This document shows positions 1 through 5,611 of a DNA stretch of 7,378 nucleotides, piece by piece. The stretch is taken from assembly GCA_963726715.1 (NCBI GenBank), contig CAVSDF010000004.1, positions 1 to 7,378 of the forward strand, read 5' to 3'. Numbering within the stretch: position 1 is the stretch's first letter; the number at the start of each line of letters is the position of its first letter. The notes below the pieces were generated by a model, which saw only the letters and a program-made list of their open reading frames with translations, did not search any database and was not told the origin of the DNA. The translations under genes and the position numbers were made by a program. This stretch comes from CAVSDF01 sp963726715. GTDB taxonomy: Bacteria > Bacteroidota > Rhodothermia > Rhodothermales > BA12.

Positions 1-481
1 GGTACGAGTACTCGACGATGGCGCCGGGTTCGAGTGCCGGGAAGGTGAAGCGGAGGCGCCGCGTGCCCTGCCCGACGGTCTCGGCGAAGACATCGCCGCG
101 CTGCACGGTGGCGGCGCGGTAGCGGCCCTCGGCGGTCGGCACGAGCGTCTGCCCGCGCAGCTCCTCGATGCGCTCGGTGCCCTCGGCGGCGAAGACCGAG
201 ACGGTGCCCCAGCGCTCGAATGCGCTGGCGTTGAGGACCTTGACGCGCCGGTGATGCTCGAAGACGACCTTTCCGGCGTCGTTGAAAAACGTCCGCCCGA
301 CATCGGCGAGGACGATGGCGGTGGCGTTGCTGTCGGTGCCCGCGGCGGCGTCGCGGTGCTCGTCGGGCACCGACCCCCAGCGCAGGCGCGGCTGCGCGGC
401 GGCGGGGAGGACGGCCGGGAGCGCGGCGAGGACGGCGAGCGTGAGGAGGGCGGCGAGGCGGCGGGGCGAGGCGAGATGCAC
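1..481 (-). CDS. Exported DUF3857-domain (transglutaminase-associated) protein, N-terminal part
   Basis: Reading the minus strand from a GTG at 481-479 gives 160 codons without a stop, leaving the window at its left edge, so the C-terminus is missing. Residues 1-29 form a signal peptide: Arg7-Arg8, a Leu/Ala-rich core, then PAAA before Gln30. The mature part is a beta-rich segment with VVFEHHRRVKVLN and, near the edge, EPGAIVEYSY. That resembles the 'PGxIIEYxY' stretch of DUF3857, the domain that usually precedes a transglutaminase-like domain in large exported Bacteroidota proteins. The catalytic Cys/His/Asp region, if present, lies outside the window, so enzymatic activity cannot be claimed. 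No in-frame ATG lies between the promoter and the GTG, which supports the start. It is transcribed divergently from the metal regulator at 674. Family call is by motif recognition only; identity as a periplasmic or outer-membrane-associated protein is inferred. Confidence 0.72.
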   Translation of the reverse strand, partial: MHLASPRRLAALLTLAVLAALPAVLPAAAQPRLRWGSVPDEHRDAAAGTDSNATAIVLADVGRTFFNDAGKVVFEHHRRVKVLNASAFERWGTVSVFAAEGTERIEELRGQTLVPTAEGRYRAATVQRGDVFAETVGQGTRRLRFTFPALEPGAIVEYSY

Positions 482-513
482 GGGGCAGCGGGGATGGAGG
501 CCGAACGAAGCGG

Positions 514-543
514 CAAATGTACGTTACGAGTCCGCTACATCAA
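514..543 (-). promoter_or_regulatory. Bacteroidetes-type promoter for the DUF3857 gene
   Basis: On the minus strand a TTG (543-541) is followed by 19 bases and then TACATTTG (521-514). This matches the Bacteroidetes primary-sigma consensus TTG-N19-21-TAnnTTTG at every defined base. Transcription would begin about 26 bases before the GTG at 481. The site lies in one of the few AT-richer patches of the window. No Shine-Dalgarno sequence is evident, as is common in this phylum. Confidence 0.6.
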
Positions 544-561
544 GGACCGATGCACGCTCGA

Positions 562-572
562 ACCTGTCAGGT
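562..572. repeat. ACCTG-T-CAGGT palindrome in the divergent intergenic region
   Basis: This is a perfect 5-base dyad with a central T. The wider block, AACCTGTCAGGTCGGGGA (561-578), matches 16 of 18 bases with 5530-5547 upstream of the second protease. It lies 101 bases before the regulator's start and about 20 bases upstream of the -33 box of the opposing gene. It could be an operator or a copy of a dispersed palindromic intergenic repeat; the sequence alone does not decide. Confidence 0.5.
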
Positions 573-673
573 CGGGGATCTGGACCGATTGGCCCGACCG
601 CCTCCCGAGGGAACCGCCGGGCGCGCCTGCCCGATGGAGGTCCCCATCCCTCCCGCCCTCGCCCGCTCCGCCC

Positions 674-1360
674 GTGACCGCGACCCCGCCCGAACGTCCC
701 CCGCTGAGCGCCGCCGCCGAGGATTATCTGAAGACGATCTTCAAGCTCGGCGGCGCCGACACCGCCGTCTCGACGAACGCCCTCGCCGACGCCCTGAGCG
801 TGGCCCCGGCGTCGGTGACGGGCATGGTGAAGCGGCTCGGCGAGATGGGGCTCGTCATCCACCGCTCGTACCGCGGAGCCCTCCTGAGCGAGTCCGGGCG
901 CCTCGTCGCGCTCGAAGTCATCCGCCACCACCGGCTTTTGGAGCGCTACCTCCACGAGGTCGTCGGCCTCGACTGGGACCAGGTGCACGCCGAGGCCGAG
1001 ATCCTCGAACACCACATCTCCGAGGCCTTCGAAGACCGCATCGACGCCCTCCTCGGCCACCCGACGCACGACCCGCACGGCGACCCGATCCCGACGCGCG
1101 ACGGCGTTCTCGCGCCCCGCGCCGAAACGCGCCTCGCCGACGTGCCGCCCGGCGACTACCGCGTCGCCCGCCTGTCGAGCCACGACGCCGCCCTGCTCGG
1201 CGCCCTCGACGCCCTCGGCCTGCTCCCCGGCGCCCACGTCGCCGTCGGCGCGCCGCCCACGACCGGCACCGTCCGCCTCACCTGCGGCGGCACGCCGCTG
1301 ACGCTCGCCGCCGAAACCGCCCGCCACGTCTTCGTCGAGCCGGTCGGTGGGGAGGGGTGA
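674..1360 (+). CDS. DtxR/MntR-family metal-dependent transcriptional repressor
   Basis: This 228-residue protein represses metal-uptake genes when loaded with Mn(II) or Fe(II), by family knowledge. Residues 12-70 are the winged helix-turn-helix (SAAAEDYLKTIFKL, then VSTNALADALSVAPASVTGMV). Residues 75-145 are the dimerisation/metal-binding region, and about 150-225 form an SH3-like FeoA domain. Primary-site ligands by alignment to known members are Asp17, Glu109, Glu112 and His113. Ancillary ligands are His86, Glu90 and His105. Asp and Glu in place of the Met10 and Cys102 of DtxR favour a manganese-type site, although the position of MntR Glu11 is Lys20. The GTG at 674 was chosen because it sits directly before the family start; upstream reading continues without homology. 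No metal transporter is visible next to it. An ATG at 634 is in a different frame and is not used. Confidence 0.85.
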   Translation: MTATPPERPPLSAAAEDYLKTIFKLGGADTAVSTNALADALSVAPASVTGMVKRLGEMGLVIHRSYRGALLSESGRLVALEVIRHHRLLERYLHEVVGLDWDQVHAEAEILEHHISEAFEDRIDALLGHPTHDPHGDPIPTRDGVLAPRAETRLADVPPGDYRVARLSSHDAALLGALDALGLLPGAHVAVGAPPTTGTVRLTCGGTPLTLAAETARHVFVEPVGGEG

Positions 1361-1394
1361 TCGGGGATGGGCGATGGGGAACGGTCAGGGGGCA

Positions 1395-1405
1395 CCCTGT
1401 CAGGG
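1395..1405. repeat. CCCTG-T-CAGGG palindrome
   Basis: A perfect 5-base dyad with central T, sharing the nine-base core CCTGTCAGG with 563-571. The neighbouring CAGGG at 1386-1390 can also pair with CCCTG at 1395-1399 across a GGCA loop (4 bases). There is no T-tract after it, so a terminator for the repressor gene is not supported. Confidence 0.4.
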
Positions 1406-1449
1406 GCATCGACAAGATGCGTGGGGGCGAAGATGAGCCGTCGGAGGGC

Positions 1450-1463
1450 GACGTGACAGGATT
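1450..1463 (-). repeat. CCTGTCACGTC motif, inverted copy
   Basis: The minus strand reads AATCCTGTCACGTC. Its last 11 bases (CCTGTCACGTC) are identical to 5532-5542. Together with 562-572, 1395-1405 and 5529-5562 this is the fourth intergenic copy of a CCTGTCA-type motif in the window. Confidence 0.4.
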
Positions 1464-1547
1464 CAGCGGCGGCGCCGACGGTGGGCCGGGCCTTGGAGAC
1501 GCCCGAGGCCGCGTGTCCGCAGGAAGCCCTGTCTGGATCGGCGGCAC

Positions 1548-2221
1548 CTCCACCTTCCACCGATGCCGACCCAAACGTTCGCTCGACTCCACGCCCCGCC
1601 GGGCAATCCGGGGCACGCCGCCCCGGCGGCGGATCGCCTCGCGGCACCGCTTGTAATCGTACCCCTTGTCCGCGTGGACCTTGTACGGACGCCGACGCCC
1701 ACGCCCCACACGCCCGTTGCCGATCGAGGGCACATCGTCGAGCACCGCCTCCAGCATCTTCGAGTCGTGCACGTTCGATCCGCTGATGACTACGCCGAGC
1801 GGCGTGCCGTGGCCATCTACGACAATGTGGCGCTTGGTGCCCTTCTTGCCCCGATTCGTCGGATCGGGTCCCGTATGGGCCCCCCTTTTGGAGCCGCCAC
1901 CGAAGCGGCATCGACGGAAGCCCGACTCCAGTCGAGCTTGTCGGCCCCGGCGAGGCGCTCCAGGAGCGCACGATGGAGCGCCGACCAGAGGCCTGCCTCT
2001 TGCCACTCGCGCAGGCGGCGCCAGCAGGTCATGCCCGAGCCACATCCCATCTCCTGCGGCAGGTACTCCCATGGGATGCCGGTGCGGAGCACGAAGAGGA
2101 TGCCGGTGAGGACGGCACGGTCGGGGATGCGAGGCCGCCCGCCGCGTGATTTGTCAGGCTCTGGTGGGATCAGGGGCTCGATCACCGCCCAGAGGTCGTC
2201 GGGAAGGAGGGGCTTTGCCAT
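1548..2221 (-). pseudogene. IS5-family transposase, two-frame and C-terminally truncated
   Basis: The first frame starts at the ATG ending at 2221 (MAKPLLPDDLWAVIEPLIPP) and carries the IS5 N-terminal helix-turn-helix domain, including GGRPRIPDRAVLTGILFVLR and GIPWEYLPQEMGCGSGMTCW. The first catalytic Asp is at residue 104 (codon 1910-1912, in SVDAASV). Just after it the reading must move by -1 at CCAAAAGGGGGG to continue with HTGPDPTNRGKKGTKRHIVV. The second Asp (codon 1668-1670) lies in HADKGYDYKRC. The predicted catalytic Glu is in GRHRWKVE (codon 1548-1550), and family homology ends there. The expected last 35-40 residues (RT..W...FRRL..RYERR and beyond) are absent from all three frames. 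The frame change may be programmed as in other IS5 members, but the C-terminal loss makes this a pseudogene. The upstream in-frame start at 2242 adds only seven residues and is less likely. Confidence 0.8.
1880..1891 (-). promoter_or_regulatory. Candidate -1 ribosomal frameshift site in the transposase
   Basis: The minus strand reads CCAAAAGGGGGG in frame as CCA AAA GGG GGG. The family homology continues in the -1 frame directly after this run. AAA can re-pair one base back as AAA, and the second GGG as GGG, so slippage is plausible. IS5-family elements with two overlapping frames are known to use such sites. A plain one-base deletion in the G-run would look the same. Confidence 0.5.
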
Positions 2222-2233
2222 GACCCAGCCAAC

Positions 2234-2259
2234 GCGCCTCAACCGGTTTTGTTAGGCGC
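2234..2259. repeat. GCGCCT...AGGCGC inverted repeat at the IS end
   Basis: GCGCCT at 2234-2239 and AGGCGC at 2254-2259 enclose 14 bases that include AACCGGTT, itself palindromic. The outer part is probably the IS terminus. The nested palindrome sits just upstream of the transposase ATG, and could serve transposase binding or form a hairpin that limits read-through translation. Confidence 0.45.
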
Positions 2260-2314
2260 ACTAAGTCGAGAAAATTGGTGAGGCTGGGGTATAGGATGAA
2301 AAGCGACGGGACCG

Positions 2315-2322
2315 TAACATTG
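2315..2322 (+). promoter_or_regulatory. Possible -7 box for the first protease gene
   Basis: TAACATTG differs from the Bacteroidetes -7 consensus TAnnTTTG at one base. No TTG lies at the expected 19-21 bases upstream, so this is weak. If used, transcription would start just before the palindrome at 2336-2354. Confidence 0.25.
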
Positions 2323-2335
2323 CCGTTCTCTGAAC

Positions 2336-2354
2336 CTCCGGCACCGTGCCGGAG
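2336..2354. promoter_or_regulatory. 19-base palindrome upstream of the first protease
   Basis: CTCCGGCAC-C-GTGCCGGAG is a perfect dyad with 9-base arms around one central base, 30 bases before the ATG at 2385. It could be an operator for a dimeric regulator or a hairpin in the 5' leader. No U-tract follows, so it is not a typical intrinsic terminator. It does not recur in the window. Confidence 0.5.
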
Positions 2355-2384
2355 AGGACGTCCGTTCCCCAACCAGCATTCTCC

Positions 2385-5300
2385 ATGCGTTTTCGGCGAC
2401 TGTTTCTGGCCCTGCCCGCGCTCGGCCTCCCTCTCCTGACCCCCGCGGGCGCCTTGGCGCAGCGCGTGGCGACGGGCGACCCCGCGCTCCTGCGCGCCCT
2501 CGATGGCACCGTCGCGGCGTCCTCGCCAATGCTCCGTACGAGCGCCGACCCGGTCCTCGGCGTCGTCGTCCACACCCGCGACGCCGCCGCCCTGCGCCGC
2601 GCGGGCGTGACGGTCGAGGCGGTCTTCGACGGCTTCGTCACGGCCCGCGTCCGCGCGAGCGATGTCGCGCGTGTCTCCAAGCTCCCCGGCGTCTCGCGCC
2701 TGGCGATGGGCGACGACGAGTACCTCCACAACGACCTCGCCGGCTTCCTCGTCGGCGCGCAGTCGCTCCACGAGGGCCTCCTCGGCGGGACGAGCTACCG
2801 CGGCGCGGGCGCCATCGTCTGCGTCTTCGACAGCGGCATCGACTACAAGCACCTCGACTTCCGCTCGATCGCCGACCCGACGAAGAGCCGCGTCCTGCGC
2901 CTCTACGACATGACGCTCACCGAAGACCGGTGGCGAGACGACGCCACAGGGCCTCGCCTCGACCTACACGACGGGCGTCGAGTACACGAACGCTCAGCTC
3001 AACGACGAGATCGACGGCACGCCCGACGGGCTTCGTCCGCTCGACCGACACCAACGGCCACGGCACGCACGTGCTCGGGCACGGCGGCGAGCAACGGCGG
3101 CGCGCTCGACGCCCCGCGCGTACGTCGGCATGGCCCCCGACGCCGACATCGTCTTCGTCAAGGGCGGGGACGGCACGTTCTCGCAGACCAACATCCTCAA
3201 CGGCATCAAGTACTGCGACGAGGTGGCGACCGCCGCAGGCAAGCCGATGGTGATGAACATGAGCCTCGGCTCCGACAGCGGGCCGCACGACGGGCAGGAC
3301 AGCAAGAGCGCCGCCGTCGACCAGATCTCCGTCAAGGCGGGCCGCGCCATCGTGCAGTCGGCAGGCAACTCGGGCGCCAGCCTGATCCACCGCAGCGCGA
3401 CACTTGCGCCGGGCGCCTCGACAACGTTCACCTTCACCGTTCCGGCTGGCACCGCCGCCGACCCCGGTTTCGGCGTCGATATGTGGTCGCAGGGCCGCAA
3501 TCTCGACCTCTCGCGTCACCTCGCCGAACGGCACCGTGACGACGCAGACGGCGGGTGGATCGGCGACGACGCCGACGCTGCAGGGCAGCGTCTTCCTCTA
3601 CAATTTCCTCATCACCGGCACCGACCAGCGCGACGGCGACCTCGACCGCGAACTCTACTTCACCGTCGGCGCCAACGGCGCGGTCTACGCCGCCGCGGGC
3701 ACGTGGACGGTGACGGTGACCAACACCGACGTGACGAGCGACACCTTCCATGCGTGGATGTTCGACGCGACGAGCGGCGGCGGCTCGGTCGTCTTCACCG
3801 GCGCCGACGCGCTCTCGACGGTCAGCAACGCGGCCCTCAACGGCATCGCCGCCGGGTCGTACCTGCACCGCAACTCCTGGCCCGCGCTCAACGCGAGCCT
3901 CGCCCCGACCACTTACTCCTACTCCGGCGCCAACCGCCAGGACCTGCGCTCGGGCTTCTCCAGCCAGGGCCCGGCGCGCGACGGGCGCGTGCTGCCGCAC
4001 ATCTCGGCGCCGGGCCAGGCGGTCCTGTCGGCCCGCTCGACAGCGGCAGCGTACGCGGTGAGCGACCAGATTCCCGACGGTCTCCACGCCAAGAACCAGG
4101 GCACGTCGATGTCGGCGCCGGTCGTGGCCGGCAGCGCCGCGCTGCTGCTCGCGGCCAACCCGGCGCTCACCGGCCTCCAGGTGCGCACGCCTGATGATGG
4201 ACAACGCCATCGTCGACGTGCCCGTGGCGGCGGCCGGTGCCGTGCCGAACAACGAGTTCGGCGCGGGCAAGCTCAACGTCTACCAGGCGATGGCCCGCAT
4301 CGTCAACCCGGCCAGCACGAGCACGCTCACGACCGTCCAGTACGACGCGCCCGCCACCGCGCCGACGGGCATCACGCTCCCGGCGGAGACCAACGTGCTT
4401 CAGCGCTTCACCGCGCCCTACAACGGACGCCTGCGCGCGGTCCTCTACCACGCCAGCGCCGCGCAGCCGTCCGGCGGCTACGACGTGCGCGTCTTCGCCA
4501 ACAACGCGGGCGCGCCGGGCGCGCAGATCGGCACGACGATCAACTTCCCGTTCGCCTCGATCCTCGCCGGGTCGTGGAACGCGATCTCGCTCGGTAGCCT
4601 CTCCGCTCGACCTCATGGGCGGCATGGACTACTGGATCGCCGTCCGCCCGCGCGGCTCGAATGGCAGCTATCGCCACGACGGCAGCAACACCAACGGACG
4701 CAGCTTCACGGCTCCCGAAGCGGCCCCACCACCGGTCGCCGGTGGCAGCCCCGACGGCACTCAGGGCGCCTCCGGCGTCCGCGACGTCGGCACGCTCACG
4801 GCCACCTCTGGCGACCTGCTCATGCGCATGGTCGTGACGAGCGAGGCGGGCACGCTGCCCGTTGAACTCGTCGCCTTCGAGGCCGCGCAGACCGGCGGGC
4901 GCGCGCGCCTGACGTGGACGACCGCGAGTGAGACGAACAACGCGGGCTTCGGCGTCGAACAGTTCGTCGCCGCGACCGCCACGTGGCGCCAGATCGACTT
5001 CGTCGCCGGTCACGGCACGACGAGCGAAGTGAACACGTACTCGGTGATGACCGGCGCGCTCGTGCCCGGCAGCCACAGCTTCCGCCTCCGCCAGGTGGAC
5101 CGCGACGGCGCCGCCACGCTCTCGCCCGTCGTTGAACTCACCGTCGGCGCCGAGCGCGTGCTCGCGCTTCACCGCATGGGCGCCAACCCGTTCGCGGGCG
5201 AGACGACCATCGGCCTGACCGTGCCCGCGACCGGCCCGGTGCGCGTGCGCCTCTTCGACGTCCTCGGGCGTCAGGTCGCCGTGCTCCTCGACGGCGAGGT

Positions 5301-5421
5301 GCAGGCGGGTGCGCTCTCGCGCCTCCTCGTCTCGGGCGCCTCGCTCGCCAGCGGCGTCTATGTCGTGCAGGCCGAGCAGGGCGGACGCGTCGAGACGCTC
5401 ACGCTCACGCACACGCGCTGA
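2385..5421 (+). pseudogene. Secreted CspA-like subtilase (S8) with T9SS sorting domain, seven frameshifts
   Basis: Correcting seven single-base insertions gives a continuous 1009-residue protein ending at the TGA at 5419-5421. The start at 2385 gives a clean signal peptide (MRFRRLFLALPALGLP..AGALA) cut before Gln26. Next come an I9-like propeptide (about 30-120), the S8 catalytic domain (about 135-635), a beta-sandwich, a domain opening with LPVELVAFEA (from 822), and a T9SS type A sorting domain (921-1009; VRVRLFDVLGRQVAVLLDG, SGVYVVQAEQGG). The catalytic set is Asp149 (VFDSGID), His225 (NGHGTHVLG), Asn327 (SAGNSG) and Ser573 (GTSMSAP). About 245 residues lie between Asn and Ser, where subtilisin has about 65: the jelly-roll-type insert of CspA-like subtilases. 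Shifts fall near 2928, 3029, 3078, 3119, 3514, 4189 and 4602. As written, the first frame leaves homology after about residue 181 and never reaches the His, so the product would be inactive. Decay and base-calling errors both fit. Confidence 0.85.
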
Positions 5422-5441
5422 CGCATTCGTGCCAACGCAGC

Positions 5442-5494
5442 CGACGCTCCGGGCGCCGCTTCCCTCACCGGAGGCGGCGCCCGGCGTCGTTTGT
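5442..5494 (+). terminator. Intrinsic terminator of the first protease gene
   Basis: CGACGC and CGGGCGCCGC, separated by a TC bulge, then T and TCC, pair with GGA, G and GCGGCGCCCGGCGTCG across a six-base loop (CTCACC). The stem spans 5442-5489 and is directly followed by TTT (5490-5492). It starts 21 bases after the stop codon and separates the two protease genes transcriptionally. Confidence 0.75.
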
Positions 5495-5528
5495 GGGGAT
5501 GGAGACTGCGGGGAATGGGGCGCGCGTT

Positions 5529-5562
5529 AAACCTGTCACGTCTGGGAGACCTGGGCGGGTTT
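5529..5562 (+). repeat. Degenerate AAACCTGTCA hairpin element
   Basis: AAACC (5529-5533) pairs with GGTTT (5558-5562), and GTCT-GGG-AGAC (5540-5550) forms the tip. The middle of the stem (TGTCAC against CTGGGC) no longer pairs well. The left arm is the best-preserved copy of the CCTGTCA-type motif also seen at 561-578, 1395-1405 and 1450-1463. It lies 50 bases before the start of the second protease, so it is in that gene's promoter or leader region. Confidence 0.45.
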
Positions 5563-5577
5563 AGGACCGCCGCCGTG

Positions 5578-5605
5578 CGTAACGTATCGCTGGTCCGACC
5601 GCCTC
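5578..5605 (+). promoter_or_regulatory. Leader segment shared with the regulator/DUF3857 intergenic region
   Basis: CGTAACGTA (5578-5586) also occurs on the minus strand at 528-520, overlapping the first two bases of the -7 box of the DUF3857 gene. TGGTCCGACCGCCTC (5591-5605) matches 590-604 at 14 of 15 bases. Both sit in the 35 bases before the second protease's ATG, suggesting a promoter or regulatory element, but no complete TTG-N19-TAnnTTTG can be placed here. Confidence 0.3.
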
Positions 5606-5611
5606 GCCCCG

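Larger units (their letters stand above)
1361..1547. other. Gene-free stretch between the repressor and the IS remnant
   Basis: I see no coding region here in any frame that resembles a known protein. It holds the tail of a G-run cluster, a CCCTG-T-CAGGG palindrome at 1395-1405, a small GCATC/GATGC hairpin at 1406-1420 and a CGTGACAGG motif at 1452-1460. A complete IS5-type element would have extended into this stretch, but neither the missing transposase C-terminus nor a matching inverted repeat is found. The IS end was therefore lost here, and this sequence is either old flank or unrelated DNA. Confidence 0.6.
1548..2259 (-). mobile_element. IS5-family insertion sequence remnant, one end missing
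   Basis: The transposase is of the IS5 type, probably the IS427-like subgroup with two overlapping frames. The intact side is the start side (high coordinates). There the sequence before the transposase reads GCGCCTAACAAAACC on the minus strand, ending at about 2259, and is the likely terminal inverted repeat. It is followed outward by CTAA (2261-2264), compatible with a YTAR-type target, but without the other end no target duplication can be shown. On the low-coordinate side homology stops at about 1548, and no inverse copy of the terminus occurs between 1361 and 1547. The element is therefore presumably immobile unless mobilised in trans, which would also need both ends. Confidence 0.75.

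Noticed and set aside
634..636. ATG at 634 as the repressor start
   Set aside because: It is in a different frame; using it would need an unsupported frameshift before 674.
251..673. Upstream extension of the repressor frame back to 251
   Set aside because: The frame is open but runs antisense through the DUF3857 gene and its promoter. Family similarity begins only at about residue 11 after the GTG at 674.
1156..1547. Low-coordinate parts of long minus-strand frames continuing from the transposase
   Set aside because: After GRHRWKVE the translation is Pro/Arg/Ser-rich and matches no transposase C-terminus. The frames run antisense into the repressor gene.
1580..1610. VERTFG in a minus-strand frame, resembling the transposase Glu motif
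   Set aside because: It is out of phase with the frame containing GVESSERLGRHRWKVE, which is the true family match; coincidence.
517..1656. A 379-codon plus-strand frame overlapping the repressor
   Set aside because: Its product is Arg/Pro-rich without any recognisable domain and overlaps the well-supported repressor in another frame.
2275..2298. TTG (2275-2277) with TATAGGATG as a promoter of the first protease
   Set aside because: The spacing between the boxes is only about 12 bases, too short for either the sigma-70 or Bacteroidetes form.
2928..4602. Programmed frameshifting as the explanation of all seven shifts in the protease
   Set aside because: Sequence contexts differ from site to site; only two (near 3029 and 3078) share GGGC. 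No common slippery codon or stimulator is evident, so I do not claim it.
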